This document shows positions 11,475 through 23,400 of a stretch of 64,000 bases of DNA, in pieces. Each line of letters starts with the position of its first letter. Within the stretch, counting starts at the first letter, position 1. Source of the DNA: Crambe crambe (Eukaryota > Porifera > Demospongiae > Poecilosclerida > Crambeidae); contig OZ004596.1 of NCBI GenBank assembly GCA_963924555.1, forward strand, positions 1,674,001 to 1,738,000, in the 5' to 3' direction. The notes beneath the pieces are model-generated. The model ran no database searches and was not told where the DNA came from. It worked only from the letters and a program-made list of their open reading frames with translations. The translations under genes and the position numbers were made by a program.

Positions 11475-13161
11475 TGGCCTGTATATATACCTGTTATACA
11501 ACCAGCTTACTATGTTGACTATGTTTTCCCCAGAATATCAAATCATCACTTGTGTGTAAATATTTAATGTATCATTAAAATAATACTGAGATAAAACCGT
11601 GCCTGCCTCTTGTCTCTACAGTGCAGTCAGTGAGTCAGACTCTTTTCCCCCAGAGTAATAATGCCTATAGCTAGCTATTATGTCTGTCTCTATGGTGCAA
11701 GCAGTGGTCAGTCTGGCTTGTTTTCCCAAAATATGTACTGTGAACTTGTTATCATGCAAATACTATTAATTATATGCATTTACCTGATGAGAAACCATCG
11801 TTTAACTTAATTAAGTAAGATAAGGCCATGATTCATGTCTGTCTCTATGGTGCAACCAGTAGTCAGTTGAGTTATCATTCTAGTTCTGTGTACATTTACC
11901 TGATGAGAAAACCATCATTTAATTGAATTAAGTAAAACCAAGTCTGCCTCTAATTCTGTCTCTATGGTGCGTCAGCACTGGATCATGGAGAATTTGATTG
12001 AAAAAACAACAACAGCAACAAAAAATGGTCATTCTTCCTGAGGAAACAGGTTCTTAGGTTAATAATTAGCTATTTTAAGTCACATAGTATCTCTATTGGG
12101 AATAGCAAGTGAGTATACTTATTACTTCCACTTCCACAAACTAATTGGTTCAATTAACATACCTCTTTGTGAGGGCAGTTGACCGATGTCCTGCATGTCC
12201 TAATTGTAAGTATCAAGTTTCTCCCCTCTGTCCCTAGAGATCTCCTAATTTTCTCATAATTTAGCCAGTCTATGTCGGCCATGGTTCTATGGGGTTATTA
12301 TAACTAACCACATGCACTGTGTGGAAAAACAAAATAATGTGTAAATATTTTTTAGGTTATCTGAAATTGGAACCAAAATGGGTTCTTCTTACACATTTTT
12401 GCCGTGTATAGTTCAGATAGATTCCCCTCTGCATTTATTGCTTTAAGAAAAATCACCACCATCCCACCCAGAATAGCGTAGTCCTTCAGCATAAAAAAAT
12501 TAACAAAATAAAAAGATACTAAGTAGAAAAGAAATGATCAAAAATTAATTATCTAGCTCTAGCTGGTAGCTGGGTAGCTAGCTAACCATGCATATACAAG
12601 TGGCTAACAGTGTGTGACCACCTCTGAACTATTATTGGGTCAACAGCCAACCTCTATGATCACAACCATTATAACTACCTACAGCAATTCTGCTGAATAG
12701 ATCATTCATGATGGTGCATGCATGCATTAATTTTCATGGACAACATGCACATAGCTATATTAGCATGCTAGCTAGCCACTTCCGTTGGAATTCATTAAGC
12801 TATTCCCTCGATGATTAGGGTAAGGGGTTACACCGTAACTATATTTTCTGGAAGTATAACAGGTGGAAGTGACCATAAGTTTGTATAGATATCTTAGTCA
12901 CATGAATTGCAACTGCAATGAGTTCAGTTTTCACAATGAGAACTTAAAATTTTGTAATGAAAAAAAAAATGAAATGAAATGCCGTAGCTATATAAAGAGG
13001 TGCAAACTATCAGATCAAACAAGCAACTCTTCAGCAAATTCAAGAAAAGAAAAAAAACCAGTTCTACAATAAAGCTCCACTCTGCTCACTTCAGCTATAA
13101 TTTTATTATACCTACTTACTCCTTTTCCTCTTAAGAAACCTATAATACTACTTGTGATAAG
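11475..13161. other. Intergenic region with degenerate tandem repeats
   Basis: About 1.7 kb. It begins with the presumed 3' UTR of the VWA gene. The part 11597-11970 is a degenerate tandem repeat (listed separately). The rest (12000-13161) is AT-rich, with poly-A stretches and many AGCTAGCT-like runs. The short frame at 12863-13072 has low-complexity composition and no family likeness, so it is not called as a gene. No RNA gene was recognised. Confidence 0.55.
11597..11970. repeat. Degenerate tandem repeat
   Basis: The phrase GTCTGTCTCTATGGTGC recurs at about 11681, 11836 and 11956, with a weaker copy near 11605. Between the copies are repeated phrases such as TTTACCTGATGAGAAA (11780s and 11890s) and CAGTnGTCAGT. 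Spacing is irregular, about 85-155 bp. No coding capacity. Probably a decayed tandem duplication in or near the 3' UTR of the VWA gene. Confidence 0.65.
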
Positions 13162-14317
13162 ATGCACTCTTTCATTGGATTTGCTCTGGCAGCTCTCCTT
13201 GCATGCTCTCTACTGAACACTAGCAGTGCTTATAGTGGAGAGCCCCAACAACTCAACAGTATTGAGCGCAGCAAACGCAGACTCAGCAATGGTCTTAATG
13301 TTGAGCAAGCAGTCGCTGGATTTCGAGGTGGTGAACATTTTGATGTAAGTTGCATTATAATTATGTGCACTTCTAGTTTAACCATCTTTTCATATTCATG
13401 CAGCCCTTCATCCCATCAGGAGCAGTTGACTTGACTCTTTACAATAGAAGGGATTTGAATGAAGTGGTACAGTCTCTTATTCAACTCCGCCAGCAGAGCC
13501 AAGTGTTACAGGAATTGAATGATACTACAAATGGAGCACTTTCAGTAGTCGTTACCATACACAACCAAATTCAAATCGACATTTGCCATTATGTAAGCAG
13601 TTATATATTATAGCTATAAAAGGCTCTCTCCCATGCTGAAGAGAAAATAAGCAGCTGGCAATACTATAATGTTTTTGGGGATAAGTATTTCTTTAAATGC
13701 TTCAGTTGAGATTCAACTGTTCTCTTTATTCATAGGTCTACTGGTGCATGAACAACTAGTAGTTAATCACCAGTGCACACAAGAAATTTAAGCTTCTCGT
13801 TATAATCTCAATTTTCTTATTATGTATAGCTGGAGGATGAGCTGTCTGATGATAACACAACATTCAACTGTACAGATAGGGAACTTGATGCCTTGCTGGC
13901 ATCACTGAGATTAAAAAGGATTTTAGACAATGCTCGTAGAGGTGAATATAACTATCCATTAGCCTATAACAGTAGGACCTCTAAGTAATGGATCAGTCAT
14001 TTCGTCCTTCGTAGAGAGGTTGTCCTTTTTAGCAGGTTATTTTGTGCATAATTATGAGGTTTGTCCTCTTTCAGAGTGTCCTTTTATCAAAGGTTCCAAT
14101 ACAGGCTTATTAATTACTGTATTTTTATAATTTCACAGCATTGAGGATACATCCTGATAGAGGAATGTGTTGCTTCTGGAATCAACATGTCTGTGGCAGC
14201 CAGAATGTTGACAACCGTTGTGAAGACAACCCTGCCTTGAAAGAGATAACAGGACGCTTGGATTCTACTTTTTCTACATCAACAAGATGCTTTAATCAAC
14301 TTCTTGGTCACAGCTAG
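13162..14317 (+). CDS. Small secreted protein with cysteine-rich C-terminus (hypothetical)
   Basis: Four exons join in phase: 13162-13344, 13404-13592, 13830-13941 and 14139-14317, giving about 220 residues. Residues 1-23 form a clear signal peptide (hydrophobic core, then SSAYSG). RSKRR near residue 39 is a possible furin or dibasic cleavage site. The middle (exons 2-3) is polar and probably helical, with NDTT and NTT glycosylation sites. The last exon is Cys-rich (GMCCFWNQHVCGS, NRCEDNP, TRCFNQ). I do not recognise the family. The signal peptide, basic cleavage site and C-terminal CxFW...C block could fit a secreted ligand precursor, a toxin-like effector or a matrix protein; this is only inference. 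The exon chain is supported by splice signals and matching phases. Confidence 0.7.
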
Positions 14318-14414
14318 TTAGTATTATTGCCATTCAAATAAGTATTGTTGGTTGCTATTATCATTAATTATTATTATCATTACAAGAGAAGACAAAAAAA
14401 ATATTGTGTGGAAG

Positions 14415-17400
14415 TTAGAAAGATCGTTTAGGGGTCCGGGTTGGTGTGGAAGTGTATTGAGGGTCCATTGGGTGAAGGCACTGAAAGGAGTGTGAACATA
14501 CAGGTTTGATTGGGAGCGATGAGCTCAAAGTGTCATTCACTTGCTCCAGGCGGGCCTCTAACCTGCGTCTAGACCTGCAGCATGTTGAGAATAATAGCTA
14601 TAGCAAGTCAGAAATATCATGCTGACTATCACGCAAGTATTGGCCACAATTAATCCACTGGTATTCTCATAAAGCAAGATCCCACTACATGTGCTTTCAG
14701 TACTAGGTGCACAAAAGCATACCTGTCTTGTTCCATTTGCTGGTTCTTGAGGAATGATGTCTCTAGCTGAAGTTGTTCCAACTGCACTTTATCCTGTTTG
14801 CAGTCTTGTTTCTTTTGCTTCAATTCTTTCTTCAGCTGGGAGATCTGCAAGTTATGGATTGTGCAGAGTATAACCTGGTCAATTCACTGAGTAAGGCAAT
14901 TTGGTATCACATGGTTGATTGAGTCACACTGTGTTACACAGGGTAAGGGAATGCATCAGCATCACACAGAGTAAGCTGACTGTGTCACGTGGATAGATGA
15001 CTGAGTAAATCATGCATAAGTATTGGTATGGTGGCTCCTGGCCCTATGTAGTACTTATATAGGTGGTTCCCTCACTGTTTTTTCTTTCTCCTTGATGGCA
15101 ATAACCTCATTTTCAGTCCTAAGCTTCTCCAGGTACTTGTGTGCTGAGTACTGCTGCTCCATGTGGTCAGTCACTTCAGCCAACACTCGCTGCATCTCTA
15201 TCCTGCAAAATTAACAGAAAGAAAGTCACAGCTACAGGTTTTTAGCAGCATAAGAAGCTAGAAAACTTGCTTTGATTTTGCATCAGATTTCTTCTTTAGC
15301 TCGTCCAGTTGCAAGCGTCCATGCTCAAGAGTAGTCACCTCTGACTGCAGTTGCCTAATCTGTACCTCAAATGCCTGCAGCCTGCACCAGTACAGTCTAG
15401 TAAAATGCTGTTGACTAGATAACTATTATGTCTCAGTGTATAACTAATATCCATGCAGGAATTAGCTATCATTGGACCCACTTGACTTTGAGATTCCCAC
15501 ACTCTTCTCTTTTATCTTGGAGTTTGTGCTCAAGGCTTGATAGCTTCTTCAGAGCAGCCATGTGATCCTCGGCCAGAATCTGGTTACTGGTCTGCAGTCT
15601 GCTCACCTCAGCACCTCGAGTCTCACAGTCTGCACTGTGCAAAGGAACACAAGACATTATTGCTGGTAAATTTTAATAGCTAGATATTTTCCACCACACA
15701 CTTACGTTAGGCAGTTCTGAGTGGTTTGTAGATCCTTGATTTTTTCCTTCAATGATTTCTTATCACCATGATACTTTTGCCTACATTGATTGAGTTAGAC
15801 TTAATTCATGCATGTATGCATGGCTGCCGTACTTCAGTGCTGCTAATTCCCTCTCTCCCTGCATCTCTCTCTTCTTCATCTCTTGCTTCAGGGAATCCAC
15901 CTGCTGTTTTGCTCTGAGTAGCTCATCCTAAACATCATAAAAAATCATGGCAACTTGGCTAATCATTCTCAATGAATGATGCAGGCACTTCTTTGGAATT
16001 GATTAGAGGTGTTATTATTTCAGGGGCACAATGGATGCATTAATGAAGGGTTCCAACTCTATATAACTAACACATGTATTCTGGGTCTCCATGTTGAGGT
16101 TGACCATTGCGGCTCGCTCCTTGTTCAGGGAATTTTGGCACTGGGTTAAGTCACGAGTCACAATGGCAATCCTCTTCTTCTGCTCTTCAATTGTTATTTC
16201 ACAGCTTCGACGCCTGGAGTTCTCCTCTGACAGGCTATCTTTCAAGCGATCCTGTAAGAAATACACACAAACACGAATTGAAAATAGTAATTCAGGTAGT
16301 TAATGTATTTACACTCAAAGCATCATGATAATTACTTGAATAGCAAATCCCAAGCTATAGCTATTTCCTTTTGCCCAGCATTGATGTCTAATGATCTAGT
16401 CAACATGGTCCAAGCACTACTGTTGTTCTAGCTACAATCACCTTAGCAGTCTTCTCCATCTCATTAGCCACTCTGAGTTGCTCCACATTCTGTTCCACTA
16501 ACTTCAATGCAGTCATCTGTATTATCATGGTGAATGACATAAGTGTAGCTAGGTTATTGGTTATTGCTATAACTATCGTTGGTGTTTAACAGTCGGAATT
16601 TGATAAGGAATTGAGCAAGTTACAGCTAACAACCTTTCTCAGTTTGTGTGAAAACCCTTTACCTGATCATGAAATTGCTCCTTGAGTTTTCGGTTCTTTT
16701 CGGTCTCTGCACTTATGCTGCTAGTGAGCGTGGCATTCTGTGTTTTCACTCTGGAAAGTTCCTGCTGTGTCCCTCGGAGTGCATCATGAGCCTATTAGAG
16801 TAAAGGGTAGTTAGCTAGTTAATAGTTGGCTACCTTTATAGCTACATCATCCAAGCAAATTTTTAGCTATTGGCTACAAAAGTGAAAACTACGATTATCA
16901 GATCCCACAATTCATGCTACCAAAGTTCCAGTAAGGTAAAGCAGGGCTATTTCGAACGGCGGGGCTATTTCGAAATTTTTTCAAAACTCCACGAGCTTAC
17001 GAGCTCTATTTTGAAAGATATATTCTACTAGATTATATCCTCCAACATTGAGGTCAGAAGTCTCAGTAGTTTCAGAAATATTTGAACCTACGGAATAGCC
17101 CCGCCGGCCCTGCTTTACCTTACAGTGGAACCTTAATACTCTGAAAGAGGGGAATCCTCTCAAGATAACCTCCAAAAGAGGACAATCTCTCTAGCGAAAG
17201 GCTGGGCAGCTAACTAGCTAGCTACTTGTATTGTGCCTACCTCCTCAATATTATTTGAGAGTTCTCGTATCTTAGCATGCAATTCGATGCTATTTGCTTG
17301 ATGTTCTTTCTGGATCTTATTGAGGGAAGTGGCAGCTGCTTCACGCTGAACCTGCAGCTTCTCTTTCAGAGCACTGCACTCTTTCTCCATACTCTCCAGG

Positions 17401-20400
17401 TGAATCTATTGAATAACAATGCAAACATTATTGTGGAGGGGATTTAACATCCATGTGGCAGCATTTTGTGTTAGAAATGAAAAATTTGTTTATGAATAAG
17501 AGCCTCCTGAACTAGCTAAATTTCCTTATAATACTGAGCTAATTAGGGTACCCTCAATTGTTGTGACATTGCTGTTTGGCATTTTAGCCTCTTGTTGAGG
17601 TCGGAACTCTGGGCAGTGTGAGTCGACTCCAAGTTGATGTAGCGAGACTCAAGAGAAGCAAACTTTCTGTGATATTAAATGGAAAATTGGGGTAAAATTT
17701 TGCTTTCAGGAAAATCAGAGAGAACAATTTGAGGTTGAGGAGATAGGTTTTAGCAGTGTAACTGCAAGGACTGGCTAATACTTTGATTTATTAGCTACCA
17801 TTTATATCTCCTGAACTTTTAAGGTACAGTATGAATAATGAGATAGCTGATGTATTATTACAGCTAGCAGCAGTTTGAGCTTCTAAAATTTGACATACTG
17901 TAATATGCTTAACTCACTCTTCCTGTGACTTTAAACTATTTTCCAAACGTATACACTTCTGGTCTGTGCTTGATAGCTTCCCAGCACACACTCCCAACCT
18001 GTTCTCACAATTGTCCAACTCCAATCCCTTTCGACACAGTTTCTCCCTAAGAAATGATCGAAAACAGCTTCACAATAATTGGAATAAAAACTACAGAATA
18101 ATTACTTCATTTGAGTGAGCTCGGTCCTTAAGCCATTGTTTTCTGCTTGGAGGCTTGTCTGCTCTTCTTCATGACTGGATTTGAGTGAAGCAATAGTGCG
18201 AGAGAAGCTAGTTCGAGCTTCAGTACTTTCATGTTGCATTTCATTCAACTAAAATAGTTAGAGTGATGATAATAGTAGCTAGCTAATGGCATCGTAACTC
18301 CTGATTACCTCATCAAGTGCTTTATGGAGGTCTCTGGTTAGTTCGTGATTTTTAGTCTGGGACATGGCAACATCATTTGTGAGATCTTCCACCCTTCGTC
18401 TATCATATTCTCTTTCTTCTTTCACCTGCTCCATCTGAACAGTTAGAGACGTCAGCGTCTCCTGCAATTTCCCAATGTCTCCCTGTTTTATCAAAGTAAT
18501 CATACGCATTAATACATAGTTGTATGTCAGTCCTCCCTTCCCCTCCCTCCACCACTCTCTCCTCCCCCTCTTTTCCCCTCTCCCTTCTTCCGTCCTCTGC
18601 TCCCTCCACCTCCCTTTCTTTTCCCCTCTCTTCCTTCATCCTCTGCCCCTTCCCCTCCCTCCACCTCCCTCTCCCCTTCTCCCCATCTCTCCTCCCTCCA
18701 CCTCCCTCTCCCCTTCTCCCCATCTCTGCCCCCTTCCCTTCCCTCCACCTCTCTCTCCTCCCCTTCTTTTCCCCTCTCTCCTCCCCTTCTTTTCCCTTCT
18801 CTCCTCCCTTCTCCTCTCTCCTTCTCTTTCCTTCCTCTTCTTTTTTTCCCTCCTCTATGCCTCCCCTTCCCTGCCCTCCTCCCCTTCTCTTCCCTTTTTC
18901 CCCTCTCTCCTCTTTCCTCCTCTCTCTTTCTCTCTCTCCTCTTCCCCCTCACCATACCTGTAGCTTTGTGCCATTTGCCCTTTCGATGTTGAGTTGCCTT
19001 TTGTATCTTCCATTTTCCTGAAATGGAGACGATCACTATCACATTATAGTTATTGGTCTACTGTACCTTTAGAGCATCAGCAAGCTGTGATTGATGCATT
19101 GACAATTCAGCCCTACATTTCTGAAGTTCGGTTTCCTGGAAAATCATGCAGAAAGGAACAAGTGTTGTGGTTATAAATGTCGTGCTTGGCTCTATACCTT
19201 ATTAGCAACAGTGTCTGCAGAGATTTCAAGTTGACGTCGTGCAGCATCAAGCTGTTTGCACACTTTTTCCTTATACTCAATAGCAGTGTCCAGTGCTGTC
19301 GTTTTCATAGACAGTTTTGCCTTAGTTTCAGAAACCTCGCCGCTGGCTTTCTTCAAGAGGTCCTTGTACTGGGCACTTTCTGTTTCCAGCTTACTCTGCC
19401 GCTCTTTCAATGTTTTGCACTGTTGACTGATTTGGCCAAGTTCTGCTTCAAGTTTTGACATGCCCTCTTTGTTACTCTGAGACTAAAGGGTATGAGAATA
19501 GTTATAATCAGAAATTCTTGCCTTATAGCTGTGGATTTGAAAAGTTATACACAAAAATATGGTTCCCACTTGCTTCCACTCACTTTTGCTTTTGATTCCA
19601 TTTGGAGGTGTTGAAACCGTTGTTGGAGATTTTCGCATTGCTCATTGGCGGCAAGAAATTTGGCTTTGACGCTTGTGTGTTCCTTCCCAAGAGTCATATT
19701 CAAATCTTTCTCGTACCCCAACTCCTGCAAAACTTTCCCCATCTCTAGTTGCAGAGATTTACATTCTTGTGTCCTTGTGTTAAGATCTTGCTGCATCTAC
19801 ATCAAAAGTAGAGGTCATAGAGTTCAATGCCCTGATATAATAGGGCATAATGCAATTCAATTGTTATAACATTAATTTGATAATGGTCCAGCATTAGATT
19901 GAGTACCAATTCTGATGGAATCATCCTCAAAATCTTATAGATAATTGTAATTATAAAACTTACTTCCCCAATCCTTGTTCGTTCCATTTCAAGTCGAGAG
20001 GACATGATCTCCAAGTCATTTTCCAGCCGATTCTTAACTGATGCCATAGAGTGGAATTCTCTCTTGGATTCTGAGAGTTCAGTAGTCAGCATTATCTTCT
20101 CCTGTTTTAGAACTCTCATCTCATCTTCCTTCCTTTCAAGAGACACTTTCTTCTCTGCGAGGGAACTGTTGGCGGTTGCCAGCTTGGACTTGAGGCCTTG
20201 TATTTCATTCCCACAGATTTTCACATCCCTCATCAGTTTTGCAGTTTCAGTATCACTTTCGTTTAGCTGAACCTGGTATTCCTCAATCTGCCTTTTACAA
20301 GTAGTTACATCTCTGTTCGAGACACCAAGTTGCTGCTTAGTAGCCGATAACACTTCCTTTGTCTGGGCTAACTCCCGTTCAAGAGATTTGACTGTCGTAT

Positions 20401-23400
20401 CACGCACTTCTAAATCACCCTGTAGAGCAGTAGAGACAGCCTGGAGCTGACCAATTTCCACTTTCAAGGAGTGGTTTGCTTGCTGCAATTCCTGGAGCTC
20501 GACAGTCTTCCGGGAGAGGTCTGTTCTAGTCTGGGTATATTGGGCATTCCTTCCTTCCAATCTCCTTTCTGAACTCTCCAGGTCCTCAGTTAGGGAGTTA
20601 ACTTCAGCCTGTAACTGAGTGTTAGTCTGCTTCTCTGCTTCTAACTTGCTCTTGACCCTCTTGAGATCAAGTTGTGCTGCAGTGATAGATTCCTGGCATT
20701 TCGTGCTCAAATTTTGGAAATTTCTGAGGCTTTCCGTGGTTGCAAGGAGCTTTCTCTCCATATCGGCTGCATGGTTGCTCATCTTCGAGAGATCAGCATT
20801 GCAGCGCTCATTCTCATCTTGCAAAGTTATTAGCTGTGTGTGGAAAGAAACATTAATAAGTAGCTGATGTGGATATGTGATGGTGTCTAGATAATAGGAG
20901 AATATCATCATAAGGAGATTTATGGAGATGTTTTGAAAAGAACAGGACTGCATACCAGAGACAAGCATACTTTTAGCTAACTAGCTACACAGTTATGGTA
21001 TACAGTGGAACCCCTAAATGTGGACTCCCTGAAATGCAAAAATCTCTCTAATCAGGACACTTTTTCTTGTCCCAACACAATATAAATGCGTATAATTTAA
21101 CCCCTGAAATAGGGACACCTCTCTAATCAGGACACTTTTCACTGGTCCTAAAGGTGTCCGCATTTAGAGGTTCCACTGTACAATGAACTTGAATTTGACT
21201 TCTTTTACATTCAGCTTTACCTCATTTTGTAAGGAGCTGACATTTAACTGGGATGACTTCAGATCTTTCCTGAGAGTTACCACATCTCTCTCCAGCTCGC
21301 CACAATGAAGTTTCTCTCTTTGAAGGTCTTCCTGTTTGAGAATATACTCATCCCTTAAGCTGTCTATTGCAGTCTGCAGTATCATAAAATTAATGGTCAT
21401 ACACATACTTCAAGTCAGTTGGTTCTTATACCCTAGCTTCTGATGCTACAGATCTTTCCTTCACAACTTGTGCCTCTAGTGCAGCAATATGAGTATTGGA
21501 AGTGTCCAGGTCTGCTTCTAAGGTGTCTCGCTGTTCAGCTATAAAATTTAGCTGCTGCTGAAGAACTGAGTTTTCCCCCTCAAGCTCACCCACCTGCATG
21601 AGTTTAACGACATACTGGGGATACAAATGTGAGTACCAGTTTGTGTATGGCATTATTAATGCTATTGCTAATTGGCTAGTGGGAGATTTTTTTTTCTAGC
21701 CAACTGTAGTACAGTTTAATGGGACTTATTGAAACTAGCTGCTAACTATTTAACAGTAAAGTAAAGCGAGGCTATTTCGAATGGTGGGGCTATTCCAAAT
21801 ATTTTCGAGCTTATGAGCTCTATTTGAAAGATATATTCCTCTATTATAGTAGATTATATCCTCCAACATTATTTTGAGCTCAGAAGTCTCAGAAAATCCA
21901 GCTGTTCGGAATAGCCTAGATGATAAGTTTATCTGATACCTTTGCTTTGAGACTAGCAAGTTCTTTTTGCTGTGCGGGATCATTATTTGCAACAATCACA
22001 TCAGCAGCATCTTGTATATCAGAAAGCACGCGCTCCCGATCTCTCAACTGGTGCTCCAAAGTATTCATCTTCGTCTTCATTGCATCTTTCTGTTGGCGCT
22101 CCAAAGCTAACTCTTGCTGAGCATAAGAAACTTCTCTCTTTGATCCAGCCAAGTCACCTAAAATTGTCGGTATCAAGCTAACATGGCATAGAATTATCAG
22201 TACTAGCTAGCTAGCTAACCTTCAAGATGACTCATCTCTACATCTTTAGTATATAATTTTCCTTGTAAGTCACTCAGTCTATGTTTTAATGTGGTGTTCT
22301 CTGACAACACATCTCCATGCTGCTTCTGTTGTAATGAATTACTGCGTGATTCATCATGACTTTTTTGAAGAATTCCTTCAAGTTTTCTAAAAATAATTAT
22401 AGCATTATAGTTTAGCTCTAACTAGGCCTAGGTGGTTCCATGACTGCAACTCAACTCACTGTTTCAAAGCTTCCTGCTTGAGCTTCGCTACCTTTTCATT
22501 GGCACTTTGACTTTGCTGCGCCATTTTCAATTTATCTTCTAGTTCCTTTCGTTCTCGCTGCCATTCCTGTGAATTTATTAATTTTTATATGCTAAAATAA
22601 ACACAAGGTGAAGAAAATAATGCATTAGACTAACTTTCACCGCGTTTGAACGGTGGGCGTGGTTAATACGCTATAATTAATTAGCGCGCATTAATACCTA
22701 GTACCTGTAAGTGATTGAATTGCTTTTCGCTCATCATCTTTTTAAGGGTCTCGTTTGCCTTCTGAAGTTCTTCTTTTGCATGCTCCTTTGTCCACCACAA
22801 ATGGTGAATGACTTCATCCATTGTAGTTTCTTTACCATATCCCTCTCCCTCAAGCATTCTGGTGATATGAAGCATTTCTTCGGCATGCTAAAATGGATAT
22901 GTGGTGGGTAGTAGCTAATGTATCACTTTTTTTTTTCAAAATTAAATGAACCTTTTTTGGATCAATTTCAGAAGACTTCAACTTTCGTCCAGGAAAATTT
23001 GAAAGTGGATTTTCAGCAGTTGGAGCAGCTGCACTTGGGAATTCTGAAATCAGGGAAGTCCCTGAGCCTTCACTCCAACAACGTTCATGCTTCTCATTCC
23101 CAGGTTTCATGGGTATAGCTGCTTGTCGTTTATTCTTGAATGCAATAGTGTCTCCAAGGTATCTTGCTGACACAACCATGGGAGCTGTTTTCATTGGCTC
23201 CCTCTTCTTCTTCCAGATTCGACTCGATTTCTTTTGCTCACCTGCATGCTGTGCTGCTTCAATTAGTCTTGGATCTCCTAAGCTGGAACCTCTATATCCA
23301 CCTTGTAAGTGTTGGAGGCGCTGATTCTGAGCAATTATAGTGGCTTTTGCATCGTCCAACTGCTTCTGAATATCATCAATAGCTTCTCTGTGCTCTACCT

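Noticed and set aside
11780-11910. Two CTGATGAGAAA phrases resembling a hammerhead core
   Set aside because: CTGATGA is followed directly by GAAA with no stem II, and stem I and III pairings do not form; probably coincidence within the tandem repeat.
18403-19042. Several 100-170-residue frames on both strands
   Set aside because: They come from the polypyrimidine tract in an intron of the coiled-coil gene and consist of simple Ser/Pro/Leu or Gly/Arg/Glu runs.
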